From contig OX392527.1 of NCBI GenBank assembly GCA_947623455.1, forward strand, positions 54,666,401 through 54,730,400: 64,000 bases of DNA, read 5' to 3'. This document shows positions 11,560 through 25,336 of this stretch, piece after piece; the first letter of the stretch is position 1, and every line of letters begins with the position of its first letter. Source of the DNA: Mimachlamys varia. Its lineage: Eukaryota; Mollusca; Bivalvia; Pectinida; Pectinidae. The position numbers were made by a program, and so were the translations under genes. The notes beneath the pieces are model-generated. The model was not told the DNA's origin. It ran no database searches and was given only the letters and a program-made list of their open reading frames with translations.

Positions 11560-14500
11560 TATATGATTTTTACAGACAGGTCACATTTTGGTTTTATAGA
11601 TAGTATATATGAATACAGTAGCGAACAGACACGCAATAGTGGTTGTGCGTATATTACCAGAGGGAAATTTTTTTTTTCAAAAGTTTGATTGCATAGACTT
11701 TATTTAGCTGGAATTGAATTTAAACAGCATACAGAGCAGAATCAAGAATATGTGTTCCAAGTTGTACCCACGACATGTAAAATTCGAAAACATCACATCT
11801 TCATTGATTGCATATTTAGTGTACGGTAATATACTCTGTGTTTGATCTTGGTGATTTTAAAATCACATGATTTGCTAATACAAACTGTTTTCTCTGTACA
11901 ATTAGAAATTTGCATTAGTACTTCAGAAGTATTATCTATTATGACTTCAACAGTACAGTATGATTTGTGGAGATAACGAAATAAATAAAGCCATGTATAT
12001 ATATGGTAGTAGTACAGCCCGTACATATGGAATGCAAAAACTTTCATATAAATTCTTGAACTGTGCACATAAACAAATAATTTCTTCCAAAGGCTCTTCC
12101 CGACTGTTTTTTATTTCACTTAATTCAGTAACATACCAGTCTATTTATGTGGAATAATTAAAGATTTTCCAAGGATAAAGTCTGTGGCCATGATAAAAAC
12201 AAATAACATACGCTAATGAAACATATTAGAAAATTGTTTTCCCACGATTACTGTATACATTTGTACAACAACTCTTAGTCACCTAGTTTTGGGTTGAAGT
12301 AGTTGCAGTGTGAAATAATTACTCTAAATCCTAGTGCGGAAAAAATACTGCTTCATATTCTTGGAATTGTACTAAAACAGAAACAGGATCCTAAATATAC
12401 GTGAAATTCAAACACGATAAATAAATGAATTTTGTCAGTCTCACTCTAGTTGGTGATATCAATTTCAACTAGGATTCAAATCATTGGACTAGTTAAATCT
12501 AAATTAAGTCAGAATAGGTACAGGTATCAGATATGTTGTGCCTCAATGACGTCACACATCACGTGACCTAGAATCCCGGTCAAAATATGCATATTCACTA
12601 GGCTGATATAAAGGGGAGTCACCTAGCATGTCTATTTTCCCAACACCGAGGGAGATGGGGTATCGGTCACTACATATATTGTTGCATCAAATGAGAGTGA
12701 AAAATGAAATTATGAAATATCGTGGCCAAAATCCTTTAAAGGTACATTTTTAAAAATGCAAACTGGCTGTAACATATTCTTAGGTCCCTGTGTTCACTGT
12801 GTTAGACTTTGTGCCACCACTCTGATCGGCCAGTTTCTACAATTTAGATCAAATGGACAATACTGAATAGCACAGCCTGTGTTTTCACCGTTACGGAATC
12901 TGACAACAAACGATTTGATTTGTCGTTCAATCTCAAGAAATAAATTGATAGGAGCAAGGTAACGCTAAACTTCTGTGCAGTTCCCTGTAAATATGTTTCT
13001 GTGAAGTTCACATAATTTTCAAAGACTAAAGTTTAAGATATAACAAACTTTTTGGTTGGACAATCTATCATCTAAAAGGTAACTTTTTGTTAATTAAGTG
13101 TTAATTGATTTTATGTAACGTATAATGTTACTGTTAGCATCATAAAAATAATAAATTTTTTATTGTACAACATAAAAGAGAAACTTTCTATTCATGTTTT
13201 CTATTTTCTAAAATTTTATATTTCCAGCGATTCTCAGAAAAAAACATGATAAGATAACTTCAAAGCTTTCAGTTTTTCATGTATCTTACCACAAATTTTG
13301 GCATATAAATTTATTCTGAGTCAGGATTTGATTAATGTTTCATCACAGATAAATTTGTTAAGAAGTATCATTTCTGAGAATCGAACTGGAAATATCGGTA
13401 AATTTATTGTTTGGTACCAATGAATGAGCCTACCTTTGTCACGTGTGTTCACCCGATATTTCCTGCTTTTGCAAATATAAAAAGAACTCATTCATGTGTT
13501 TCTGGTTACAATACATCTAATGGATTATTCATTAATTTGCAACATGCAAACTCTTTTTTTTCTATCAGAAATGACGTTAGGGAAGGAAAGTTTCATTTCA
13601 ATTTCGATGAGTTGTATTATTGTAAACTCTCAAGAAGATCGAAAGCCATGACGTCAGAACCAATCGGAAGTATTCTATTTTCGTTTCTAGACACAAATAT
13701 ATCCTCAGACAAGAGATTTTACTTTCGAACTACTGATTGAAAATTACAAATTTGTCGTGATCAACAGCAAAAACGGTTTTAATCAGAAGTGAGATTTCAA
13801 CAATCATGATTGTGCTTTATATATATTTCAAAGTCTGTGATTTGAAGCGAACGTTTATACGTCAGCCATAATGGATAGGTTTTCACTTCCTTATATGGGC
13901 ATTCTGCATGATTCTATAATGTTCATTAACATGAACAGAGTTAGATTTAATCATGTTTAGTTCATGTAAGATTCATGTATTAAGAAGTGTTCCGCTTGTC
14001 CGTATTTACCCTAATGTCCCACAGTATTCTGAACGAAGCACCAGATACTGTAAAAGTTGTCTCCTTTATTTAGAGTAATTACAGACATAACCGCCAGGTG
14101 TCTCAAGCTCTGTATATCCGGTTTTTAACTGATCAACGTTACTAATGCCTCCATAAAAATCTTTGCCATTCCCTTCTGATAATTCTCTTCATGGCAAAAA
14201 GCACTTTACCCAATATGAAGCAATGATAGTTCTTTTGTGTGGTATCATTTGGATAAATGTCCAGCTGCCGAGGGTTTGTATTAATGCCTCACAATGAAAT
14301 ATTATATGTTATGGTATTTGATCAAGTAAATGAAGTGTTATAAAACAATTAAAAGAACTTTTTTTTTATATAATCTGATGAATTGAATCAGTTTTAGTAA
14401 TCAAGAATATTTCCAAGCAAAGGAACTTGTTAAATTGGTTGAATAAATACTATTTTTTATGGAAAAAATGTCAAAGTACAGGCCAATGTTTTTTCCTTTT

Positions 14501-15676
14501 GATATTCGACAGTACTTCAATAAAGACTAAGTTGTTCCTTTTAAAGTCAGTTTCTATACTTTGATGAATGACTCAAAAAACAGAAAAAGCTCTTCATATT
14601 CAACATGATAAACATAAATACCAACAGTGTGCAACAGCCTTTAAAGGAATATTTGCATACCAAGTAAAAAAGTCATTTTTATATAATATACCGGGTATGT
14701 ATAAAATTCATGTAAAATGGATATAAAAATCTTTATCAAAATATATTTCTTATATCAATATAAAAACCATCCAAGTTAAATCACAAAATATAGCTACCAC
14801 TACCCGAATAAAAACAGGCACATTAAAAATCATTTATGAACATCAGACAACTAAACACATTTATCAATCAATATACATTCTAGTATGTTTCAGTTTCCTC
14901 ACACTCTGATACACTCTCTTATATACTCCCCTTTTCATATTTCTTTTTTAAAATTGCTCGCCTTTCACAACAACCTCAACACAGAACTTCAGCTTATAAT
15001 AATAAAATTCTCAACAAATGAATTGATGCCCATGCTTTATAAAATCATTAAGCATTTGTAATATAATCGATATCAACAGTTACACATTGGTATTGTATGG
15101 TCACTTATTTGATCTTTAACATTTATTTAATATACATGGTCAAGCTTAGTAAAATTTAACATTCAGGAAAAAAATTGATAATCTATAAATATGTATAAGG
15201 TATCACAGACAATACTAATACCCTTTTGCAAACGCATAAGAAATACAAAATGAGCTTGAGATGAAAACAACCAATAGTGAAAAAGGAGGAAAACCACATT
15301 TTAAAGGGGTTTTAATGGGAAATTTAAAGAATTAACATTACAGCAAAATTACCAAAAATCCTTTTGGAAGAGGATTTTCATACCTGACTTGTACAACAGA
15401 TGAAATTTGTGTGTGGAGTTTCGTGGCAATCATTTAAGAAATGAAGTCTGTAAAGCTGCACTTTAAATATAGTAACAGAGACCTGGTTTTTGACAACAGA
15501 ATTCTAGAAACTCATAGATGAGGCAAAGTTTATGGACTAGGTACAGCCATATTGGTTGTTACCTGGTTGAAAATGATAATATTAAAATTTCAATGTTTCC
15601 TTCCAATAAATGGCATAAGCTTTATCCCATTATGTTTAATATTAATATAAAATGCAGTTCAGCCCCCAAAATTAAA
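11560..15676. other. 4.1-kb AT-rich region without a supported gene
   Basis: Mostly AT-rich sequence. A 57-bp remnant at about 12745-12801 ends in TCTTAGGTCCCTGTG and matches one end of the MITE at 58139-58281. A 109-codon open frame at 13411-13740 starts with ATG but has no recognisable domain and no flanking splice or poly(A) evidence, so it is left uncalled. Nothing else was recognised. Confidence 0.45.
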
Positions 15677-16913
15677 ACAAGAGGCCCAGAGGGCCTGTAT
15701 CGCTCACCTGGCTTTCATTAAATGCAACAAAATGTTATGTGTAAGTTAAATAACATAAACGTTTCCAGTGTTGGATCTGCCACAATATTGCCTTAAATGA
15801 ACTCTTAGCTTTCTGATTCAAAACAGCATTTATAGGAGATTTATTTGAAATTGGTTTATATTAACATGACCCTACCACAATTGGTACGCTACCCCATTTG
15901 GTACACGGTTACAAAATGGTTGGAAAAGTGCTTGAAAATGATATTTGAACATTTTCCTTTGAAAGTGTAACAAAATAGATATTTGTCAGCATTACCACCA
16001 AATATTTTTATTTTCTGGATCAATTTACAATTACACGATAACATCAAAGTAATCATATCCCAAACCCAGTAAAAACGCTGTGCGTCGACATTTTGGCAAA
16101 TTTTGAAGGGGGCAATTGTAAGCAAGTTTAAATGTAGATTTGTGGTCCTTATAACCGAAAAATATCAAAGTGGATATGTAAAAAACTGTAGTTTGGTATG
16201 ATGTTTAAAAAGGCAGAATATTTCGTTGCAATAGGTACATTCATTAGTTGAAATAAAAACAAATTCCACTACCTGTGATACAGTGTACCAATTTGGGTAC
16301 GGGTCACGGCTGAAAAACGGACAAAATCTCCTTGAAATTTTTGCGTTATATTTTCAAAACAAAATTACCTTGTATAATTTTTACTTCTGAAAATGAACCA
16401 ACATACAAACTCTTTGTCAAAAATCAAGAAATATTCCAAATACAATATCTGAATTTGTAGATATCACTGAACATCTGGCCAAATTGTACCAATTGTGGAA
16501 GTGTGACGTTAAGTATTATGCCCTCTTTATGTCTAGCAATTGTAGTGTTTTGTGTTGGGAAGTCTGCAAGGGGTGTGGCAATTGTTAGGATCAAAATCTG
16601 AAATCATGTTTGTGATCGTCTCTTACGCCAACCATGGGATTGGGATCTCAATCGTTTCAGTGTTATGAATCAGGAGTCAATACTGCAAGGGCATGGAAGA
16701 CCATGGGGTCAAATCTAACATCATGATTGTGATCATCTCTTAATGCCAAACAATTGTATATATAGTTTTGGGGTGGGGATCTCAGCCGTTTAAAAGTTAT
16801 GACTCAAGAGTTAAGCCTGCAAGGGCGTGGCAGACCCTGGGGTCAAATCTAAAATCATGATTGTGATTGTCTCTTTATGCTCAGCAATTGCATATATAGT
16901 TTTGGGGTGGGGA

Positions 16914-17083
16914 CACTTGCATCCATTGTGAAAGACACACTAAGACTGTTTATAGGGAACTTACATTGTACCTTTGATCTTACCTGAGAACTATCTGGGA
17001 TTAATTAGTGCTCACTAACACATGTTGTGTTTTCGAGTTGGAAAGCGTGCAGTAAGTCAGTTATTGCATGATTTCTCGTCACT
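16914..17083 (+). repeat. Left arm of a 170-bp inverted repeat
   Basis: It is nearly the exact reverse complement of 17611-17780, with only a few mismatches; the loop is 527 bp. It looks like an inverted fragment of the sequence that interrupts the host HINE on the right. Confidence 0.8.
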
Positions 17084-17610
17084 GCATGAGTTTTAAAGTT
17101 AAATTATATCAATATTGTCAAACGGACGCCTTTTGGCCCCACCCATTAGATCCCTGGGGGTTGAGCTCCGTTGTTTGTATAAATTTAAATCCCAGCCACC
17201 TTAGTATGCAACCACTGAAATATAAATGCATACATGGCTAAGCTCCAGAGAAGAAGTCGTTAATATCAGTTATCGACCCCTTATGGCCCTAACTTTTGTA
17301 CAATTTTGAATCTCTGCTCCATAGTGATGCTACTAGGCAAATATGAGCAATATACATTGCTCCGTTTCAGAGAAGAAGTCATTTATATCAATATAGTCAA
17401 ATTAACCCCTTTTGGCCCTGCCCCTCAGGCCCCTGGGGGGTTAGTCCAACCGTTTGTACAGTTTTGAATCCCAGCCTCACTGTGATGCTACCAGGAAAAT
17501 ATGAGCTATATACATTGCTCGACTTCAGAGAAGAAATCGTTTATATCAATATGTATAGGTTATTGCATGGTTTTCGAGTAACAAGGGATTTATTACACCC
17601 GAGCGAAGCG

Positions 17611-17780
17611 AGTGACGAGAAATCATGCAATAACTGACTTACTGCATGCTTTCCAACTTGAAAACACAACATGTGTTAGTGAGCACTTATTAATCCCAGA
17701 TAGTTCTCAGGTAAGATCAAAGGTACAATGTAAGTTCCCTATAAACAGTCTTAGTGTGTCTTTCACAATGGATGCAAGTG
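17611..17780 (+). repeat. Right arm of a 170-bp inverted repeat
   Basis: Pairs with 16914-17083. The arm contains AGATAGTTCTCAGGTAAGAT, which would fit a splice donor, and ends at the ATG of a 33-codon frame. Confidence 0.8.
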
Positions 17781-18378
17781 TTTTTCTGGATGATGATTTT
17801 GGAAATTTTGCATTGGCACCATCACAAAGTCACCCAGATATTTTGGATATAAGTACCAAAACTCTGTAATTTGAAGGCATACCAAAGAACAGTGTTTTGC
17901 TGCCCCTGTGTTAGACAAAGATATTCAAAGACCTTTTTAGCAGCAGTATAAAAATACCAAAAGTAACAATACTTGGGAGACAGGTATGTGGAATAGTTAC
18001 TTTTAAATATAAAGAATGAAACAGTTGATTCATTAATTTATTCTAATTAATTCATAAGTGATTAATTGACTAATTAATAAATCAATTACATCATAAAACT
18101 AGATAAGAATTTCTCATTTTTTCTTTCAGAAACTTTCACCAAGTCTTTTGTAAAACATTGATATATGTATAATTTACATTTGCTGTTGTTTCAATTATGG
18201 CTCTTATTTAATCCTTTGTTGTCACAGTCTACGGCACACATGGCCAGCCCCTTCCATGGCCACACAATCCTGATTGGTCATGAAAAGGGGATTATGGAAT
18301 TATGTGTGCAGTGGACTGTGGCAACAAGCGATTTATTGTCCACACTTTTCTTTTGTGAGAGTTGGGAAGTATGCAGTA
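17641..18378. mobile_element. Candidate nested transposon with short imperfect TIRs
   Basis: The left end TACTGCATGCTTTCCAACTT and the reverse complement of the right end (TACTGCATACTTCCCAACTC) agree at most positions, and the interval interrupts HINE core repeats. A small frame at 17768-17869 reads MDASVFLDDDFGNFALAPSQ and continues for 13 more residues. No transposase was recognised and no clear target duplication was found. Confidence 0.4.
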
Positions 18379-18737
18379 AAGCCAAATTGGCCGCTTTTGG
18401 CCCTGCCCCTCAGGCCCCCGGGGGGTCAGCACCACCATTTGTACAATTTTGAATCCCCGCCCAAAAGTGATGCCACCAGGAAAATATGTGAGATATACAT
18501 TGTTCGATTTCAGAGAAAAAGTCGTTTATATCAATCCCCTTTTGCCCCCCCCCCCCCCCCCCGGGGGTCAGCACCACCATTTGTACAATTTTGAGTCCCC
18601 ACCCCATAGGGATACTTCTGACCAAATTTGGTCAAATTCTGTTCAGTGGTTATGAAGAAGTCGATTGTTGACGGATGGACGACGGACACCATGGTATGGC
18701 ATAAGCTCACCTTGGTCCTTCGGACCAGGTGAGCTAA

Positions 18738-19781
18738 AAATCTGTACTTCAATTAATAATAATATCCAAATGGGAGTGCGTAAATATTTTTCATATAGTT
18801 ATTTGAAACATTTCAAAAAAATAATACCAAGTTACTGCAGTGTTCATAGAATGATAGCCCAGTGTTAAATTTCGATATTAGTCTGTAAATCAGAGTATCA
18901 GGGAGAAATACACAGGTACCCCCTCTAAAAAATGTCGTCCATTGCATGCTGTTTTCAGTTCAGGTAAAAGTAGATACTTGTATCTGGTGGAGACAATATA
19001 GAGGCATTATTTTATATTAAAATGGGTCATTTGTCATGTAAATGTAAGTTTTTTGTCAAATAAATGCATAAAATTAAAATAATAACAATGAGCCTCAACT
19101 GCCACACGTTTACAATGGCAACAATTTACACTGGCGATGTTTGACAGGTGCGAAGCCGAGAACGAATCGGTATAATCAGTGAGTTAGTACTGTCCGATCC
19201 ACGCATAAGTGTATAATAGATACGAATTCCATCAGAATTTATACAACACAAATTAAACTTTGTTGACTATTCTTTCAAAATCATTAAATTAACTGAAAAA
19301 ACACTGCCGGAAGTGCTGAAGAACATCTTTTCACGTGTTGTACATTCGCCCAAAAACGGAAAACTTATCTTGATAGGCAAGGGCATTTTTTGCTTTGTGA
19401 CAATATACCAAGTACCATTTACTTTTACTGCATGCTTGAATCCAATTTTATCTTTAAATTTTTCAATGTTTCACCATGACTCTAAGTCATGCTTAATAAT
19501 ATCTAAAAAAGTAAATAGTTCAAAAGGAGGGCAGAGGAGTATATTTCGCTACATGTAACGGGAAGATGCTTGATTTAAGAGATCTGACATAATGTCATAA
19601 CTCGTCATACCGCAGATTGTAAGATTTTTGTTTTGGCTATGTGGCGTACCACATAATCGGCAATGGAAATTAAAAAAAAATTATCCAGATGTGATCAGTG
19701 TTGAATGTGCGTAAGTTGCTGTTCTTGTGAAGAGAACATTCTATTCCTCTGCGGTTTTCAAATGAAAGAGAGCTTTATTAA
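18738..19781. other. Unassigned spacer
   Basis: About 1 kb without a recognised repeat or gene. An 81-codon frame at 19313-19558 has no recognisable feature. Confidence 0.4.
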
Positions 19782-21450
19782 ACAAGAGGCCCAATGGGCC
19801 TGCATCGCTCACCTGGATGGAATTAATCTCTGACTTGTAATTCTAAAGTCGCCAAAAAGGCCCCTTAATGGGTCAGAGTCACCATTTATGTAAAAACCGG
19901 TTCCCCTTCCCCAAAGGATGTTTCTGACCAAATTTGGTCAAAATCATATCAGGACTTTTTGACAAGTGATTTAAAGGAATTACCTCTATTTTCCCTATTG
20001 GGCCCCGCCCATCTGGCCCTTTGGGTGTCACCATTTATTCAAAATCTGTTCCCTTTCCCCCAACGATGATTTAACCATATTTGGACAAAATCTATTCATA
20101 AATTTAAGACAAGAAGAGATTTAAAGGAATTACCTCTATTTTCCCTTTTTGGCCCAGCCCCTCTGGCCCCTTTGGAGTCAGTGTCACCATTTATGCAAAA
20201 TCTGTTCCCCTTCCCCCAACGATGTTTCTGACCAAATTTGGTCAAAATCCAAACAGGACTTTTTGACAAGAAGTGATTTCAAGGAATTACTTCTATTTTC
20301 CCTAATGGGCCCCGCCCCTCTGGCCCCTTGGGTGTCAGTGTCACCATTTATGCGAAATCTGTTCCCCTTCCCCCAACAATGATTCTGACCAAATTTGGAC
20401 AAAATCTATTCATAACTTTATGACAAGAAGAGATTTAAAGGAATTACCTCTATTTCCCCTATTGGGCCAAGCCCCTCTGGCCCCTTTGGGGTCCGAGTCA
20501 CCATTTATGCAAAATCTGTTCCCCTTCGCCCAACGGTGTTTCTGACTTAATTTGGACAAAATATATTCATAACTTTTTGACAAGAAGAGATTTAAAGGAA
20601 TTACCTTAATTTCCCCATTTGGCCCCGCCCATCTGGCCCCTTTGGGGTCAGAGTCACCATTTATGCAAAATCTGTTCCCCTTCCCAAAAGGATGTTTCTG
20701 ACTTAATTTGGTCAAAATCCAATCAGGACTTTTTGACAAGAAGAGATTTAAAGAATTACCTCTATTTTCCCTATTGGGCCCCTTCCCTCTGGCCCTTTGG
20801 GGGTCCGAGTCACCATTTATGCAAAATCTGTTCCCCTTCCCCCAACGAGGATTCTGACCAAATTTGGACAAAATCTATTCATAACTTTGTGACAAGAAGA
20901 GATTTAAAGGATTACCTCTATTTCCCCTATTGGGCCAAGCCCCTCTGGCCCCTTTGGGGTCCGAGTCACCATTTATGCAAAATCTGTTCCTCTACCCCCA
21001 ATGATGTTTCTGACCAAATTTGGACAAAATATATTCATAACTTTGTGACAAGAAGAGATTTAAAGGAATTACCTCTATTTCCCTTATTGGGCTATGCCCC
21101 TCTGGCCCCTTAGGGGTCAGTGTCACCATTTATGCAAAATCTGTTCCCCTTCCCCCAACAATGATTCTGACCAAATTTGGACAAAATCTATTCATAACTT
21201 TATGACAAGAAGAGATTTAAAGGAATTACCTCTATTTCCCCTATTGGGCCAAGCCCATTTGGCCCCTTTGGGGTCAGAGTCACCATTTATGCAAAATCTG
21301 TTCTCCTTCGCCCAAGGATGTTTCTGACCAAATTTGGTTAAAATCCAATCAGGACTTTTTGACTAGTAGCGAATGTTGACAGACGACGGACGGACGACGG
21401 ACGCTGCGCTATGGCATAAGCTCACCGGACCTTTGGTCCAGGTGAGCTAA
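19782..21450 (+). mobile_element. HINE/pearl-like element, 157-bp core (type III)
   Basis: The 5' hairpin ACAAGAGGCCCAATGGGCC is followed by about nine units of about 157 bp (each with CACCATTTATGCAAAATCTG and GACCAAATTTGGACAAAATC), then GACGACGGACGGACGACGG near 21371-21404, a GGACCTTTGGTCC hairpin and AGGTGAGCTAA. Open frames on both strands through the cores shift with the period and are not genes. Confidence 0.85.
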
Positions 21451-22200
21451 AAATCGCAGGCTCATCTATCATTCTGTGTATATCAAAGAAGCAAAAATGA
21501 TATATATTTTCATTGTTTTTATTATCTTTGGCAATATTCTGCAAACTTGCACATGATTTTGGGCATATAACACAAAATATCACAAAAACTACCAAACGTA
21601 CCAAAATATGGTTGAAATTATTGATTCTCCATCATAAAATATTCTTTGTGGTCTATTTTGGTAATGTTTTTTGCAGTATTTAGTAAAGTAACAAGTTTTG
21701 GTAAAAACGCCTCTGCCATATTGAATTGCCCTATACCTAGTCCTTAAAAATTTTCATGACAATCGGTTAAGATTTTGTTTGGCTATATTTTGTTCTCATC
21801 CTATTACAGACATATCGGAAGACCTCTGAGCATTTCGGATGTAAGCGTATACATTGAATGCCTGTGTATTGGGAGGTGCAGTATTTTAATGTAAACCTCC
21901 TTGAGATAGTGCAGACTTTATAGCACTACCACAATTGAGTATACTGCAGAAGGCCTCCAGAAGATCTAAAGTCTGTAGAGCTGCGATATTAATTTTTTTT
22001 TATAGGAACAGTGACCTATTTTCTGAACAAAAAGGTTGAAATGCTTACTCGTAAAAGAGGTGATGTCGCAAACATTTCTGTTAAGTTTCGTCATAATCAG
22101 AAATGAAGCCTGTAGAATGGTGTCAATATTTGTGACACATACAATCATATTGGCAGACTCCTATATACCACTGATAACCTTGTCACAAGGATATAATAAT
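21451..22200. other. Unassigned spacer
   Basis: About 750 AT-rich bases between two HINEs. No gene was seen. Confidence 0.4.
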
Positions 22201-23505
22201 ACAAGAGGCCCAATGGGCCTGCATCGCTCACCTGGTATCAATCTCTGACTTATATTATAGTGCAACCCTAAAGTCCCTTAAAATCTTTTAATGTAAGACA
22301 TTTAGAAGAACATCTTAAGATTTAAACATATTTTACCGCTGTGACCTTATAAGACAACATCATTTTCATTTTCAAATTTTGTTTGGCTTCATCCCAGGAC
22401 GCTACCAGCCAAATATCATGTCTCTAGGCAAATAAAGATCAAGGTCATTTCTTTTTGCAAACTTTGTCGGGCTTCATCCAAGGAGCCTTTCAGCCAAATA
22501 TCATGCTTCCAGGGCTTTTGTAATTTCAGAAGAAGTCGTTCGAAGGTTTTAACAGATTTGACCCCTGTGACCTTGAATATAAGTCAAGGTCATTTCTTTT
22601 TGCAAACTTTGTCGGGCTTCATCCAAGAAACAATTTCAGTCAAATGTCATGCTTCTAGGGTTTTTGTATTTCAGAAGAAGTCGTTTGAAGGTTTTAACAG
22701 ATTTGACCCTTGTGACCTTGAATATAGGTCAAGGTCATTTCTTTTCGCAAACTTTGTTGGGCTTCATCCAAGGAACCTTTCAGCCAAATGCCATGTTTCT
22801 AGGGCTTTTTGTATTTCAGAAGAAGTCCTTTGAAGGTTTTAACAGATTTGACCATTGTGACCTTGAATATAGGTCAAGGTCATTTCTTTTCGCAAACTTT
22901 GTTGGGCTTCATCCAAGGAACCTTTCAGCCAAATACCATATTTCTAGGGCTTTTTGTATTTCAGAAGAAGTCGTTTGAAGGTTTTAACAGATTTGACCCT
23001 TGTGACCTTGAATATAGGTCAAGGTAATTTTTTTTCGCAACATTTGTTGGGCTTCATCCAAGGAACCTTTCAGCCAAATGCCATGTTTCTAGGGCTTTTT
23101 GTATTTCAGAAGAAGTCATTTAAAGGTTAAAATAGGTTTAACCTCACTGTGACCTTGGATATTGGTCAAGGTCATTTCTTTTCGCAAACTTTATTTGGCT
23201 TTATCCAAAGAAGCTACTGGTCAAATATGAAGTCTCTATGCCTGACGGTATTTTAGAAGAAGTTGTTTGAAGATTTTGACATTTTTGACCCCTGTGACCT
23301 TGAAATTAGGTCAAAGTGATTTTTTTTCGCAAACTTTGTTCAGCTCCTTCCAAGAAATCTACCAGCCAAATTTCATGTCACTGGGCCTTTCAGTATTTTA
23401 GAAGAAGTCGTTTAAAGGAAAAAGTTGACGGACGGACGGACGGACGGACGACGGACGCTGCACCATCACATAAGCTCACTTGGCCCTTTGGGCCAGGTGA
23501 GCTAA
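22201..23505 (+). mobile_element. HINE/pearl-like element, 145-bp core (type IV)
   Basis: The 5' hairpin ACAAGAGGCCCAATGGGCC plus GCATCGCTCACCTGG, a 5' unique block, about six 145-bp units each with TGACCTTGA and TCAAGGTCA 7 bases apart, an (ACGG)n tract near 23423-23458, a TTGGCCCTTTGGGCCA hairpin and GGTGAGCTAA. No protein. The same family occurs at 25619, 33184, 43936 and 52672. Confidence 0.9.
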
Positions 23506-24229
23506 TAATTATTCAGTGATAATTTCTAAGAGTCCCTTTTGACTACATTGCTAAATACAATGGGTCCCACAATGCTTTCCACAATATTTGTGAGCCCTTT
23601 AGAAATTCTATGAGCACTGGACTTAAGACTCGTACACTGACTTACCATAGATTGTACACTGACTTACCATAGATTGTACACTGACTTACCATAGATTATT
23701 CTATCACTTTCCAATGCCAATTTTGTAAATCTAAACAATTTGTCCAACTTAGCATCAAATAATACCTGAATATTCGGTACCAACATCATGTTTTATCTTT
23801 GAGCATTTTTAAACAAATACTAAGTCTCCTTTAAAAAAATCATTTTCATAAATATACCAAATATTTTCCAACAAAACGTGGCATACCATTATGAAGTATA
23901 GTTGTACTTTACCAGATAAGCTAAAATGACAATAAATAGCATAGCCAAGGAAATCATTCATTTTCTCAAATTTGATAAATTACAGCAATATATATAAATT
24001 TGCATTTGTCACAAAACAGCATAAAAACAAGTAATATTAGTTTCATCACACAGTAGACATACATACACACACACACATAGAATCATATTTTACATTCATA
24101 GCAATATGTACTCATACATATTTAGTGTCCATCACTTCCTGGTTCCCATAGCACGGAGAAGCACGTATTTCGAACATATATCTTCTTCGCGATCACGCAC
24201 GATACACGTTTTCAGAACAAAATGTCTTT
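23506..24229. other. Unassigned spacer with small tandem repeat
   Basis: Three 22-bp copies containing ACACTGACTTACCATAGATT lie at about 23633-23699, and a short (CA)n run is near 24062. No other feature was recognised. Confidence 0.5.
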
Positions 24230-24351
24230 TTAAACTTCTTCAGCAAAAGCGATTGGAATTCTTCTTCCAGCAGTATACTGGATTCTGCCCGCAACTTGAA
24301 TCTTCATCTCGGCTCCAAACGATGACATTAAAGTCAACCTTGAGTTCTTCT
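24230..24351 (-). CDS. Possible 3'-terminal exon of an unrecognised gene
   Basis: On the minus strand a pyrimidine-rich stretch ending in GTCTTTCCGATATCAAG would serve as a 3' splice site. It is followed by an open frame ending at a TAA (24230-24232). After a first partial codon it reads KNSRLTLMSSFGAEMKIQVA and then GRIQYTAGRRIPIAFAEEV. The composition (balanced charge, GC richer than its surroundings) looks protein-like and the region is not part of any repeat family seen here. No upstream exon was located and the protein is not recognised. It could be chance. Confidence 0.3.
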
Positions 24352-25014
24352 CTTGATATCGGAAAGACATACATATTCAACAATTAAACAATTAACAAGT
24401 CGTATCAACAATCAAAAGCAGCACAATGCGAACAAAAATATCACAAACAATTACAAATATCCAACAATATGCAAAAAGAATTACAAACATTGAAAAGAAT
24501 CATAACCATATTCTCCATTGATAAAAATAATTGGAGAACTAACATAAGGACACATAAGCTCAGATTCAGAAGAAAAAAACAAACAACATAATCATAACTT
24601 ACAATGAAATCTGAGCCACATCATTGTATGTACACATTAATGATACCTTAAGTATGGCTTCAACGGACCAGAACCTCTCAGATACATGTTATTGGTGAAT
24701 ATGTATTTAACTGCATGTTATTTTTAGGCATGACAAAGTGATGATTTTATTATGTGAACACAAACTGACATGTCCCAATAAGGAACAGGTCGGGGCCAGG
24801 AAATTTACTGTTGATAGACATCAACTTTAAAATTTATAAACGATTTCATACTATACCAAACACAATATCATTGAACGTACTGATCTTGGTTCATCCTTGG
24901 GGTAAGCATTTCTGAAAAAGAAAACAAAAGCAAGTGAGAGGAAACATATTTTTTATAGATGGAAGTTTCCTATTAACATCAGGATACTTTTTTTCAATAA
25001 ACATTTATACAAAA
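24352..25014. other. Unassigned spacer
   Basis: AT-rich, no repeat or gene recognised. It would be intronic if the minus-strand exon at 24230-24351 is real. Confidence 0.35.
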
Positions 25015-25151
25015 ACAAGAGATAACAGAGGGATCTTGGCGCCCAACATCGATGATTTTTCATTCATTCTTAGAAAGATGGAACTTTTCCCTTCTTATTT
25101 TAACTTTCATTTATGTATATAATCTTAGTTCTATTTTTTTTCATTTACGTA
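25015..25151 (+). mobile_element. HINE-like element type C, left piece
   Basis: Starts ACAAGAGATAACAGAGGGATC followed by TTGGCGCCCA, the type C terminus. It is cut at a TA by the transposon 25152-30848 and continues at 30851. Confidence 0.75.
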
Positions 25152-25336
25152 CAGTATGCTTCAGGTGATTTGGTAGTCAAACGCGTGCGGAGCGACAATC
25201 CCCCTCACCTGTCGCTCACAGCCGCAGGATAACCGCAGGTGAGACTTCACGCAACTATCCCGCGGTCATGGGTGATGGGGATTAACTTTGGTCCAATTGT
25301 GTTTAAAGTCTTTACAATACGAAATATACTGATGCT

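Larger units (their letters stand above)
15677..18737 (+). mobile_element. Large composite HINE/pearl-like element
   Basis: Starts ACAAGAGGCCCAGAGGGCC with GCTCACCTGG and ends with a GGTCCTTCGGACC hairpin and AGGTGAGCTAA. The interior holds three GGGGTGGGGATCTCAGCCG-type units (about 16500-16915), type-II-like cores at 17110-17560 and 18380-18600, and an interrupting sequence at about 17560-18378. A C-run of about 20 lies at 18546-18562. At 3.06 kb it is the longest member here, partly because of the insertion. Confidence 0.7.

Noticed and set aside
13411..13740. 109-codon plus-strand frame
   Set aside because: Starts with ATG but has no recognisable domain, repeats or flanking gene signals; length is possible by chance in 64 kb.
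20149..21327. Proline- and serine-rich frames on both strands of the 157-bp core
   Set aside because: Periodic artefact of the tandem core; no start context, domain or conservation.
22201..22219. Spaced-repeat (CRISPR-like) interpretation of the tandem units
   Set aside because: The units are long (145-325 bp), contiguous and without unique spacers, and the DNA is eukaryotic.
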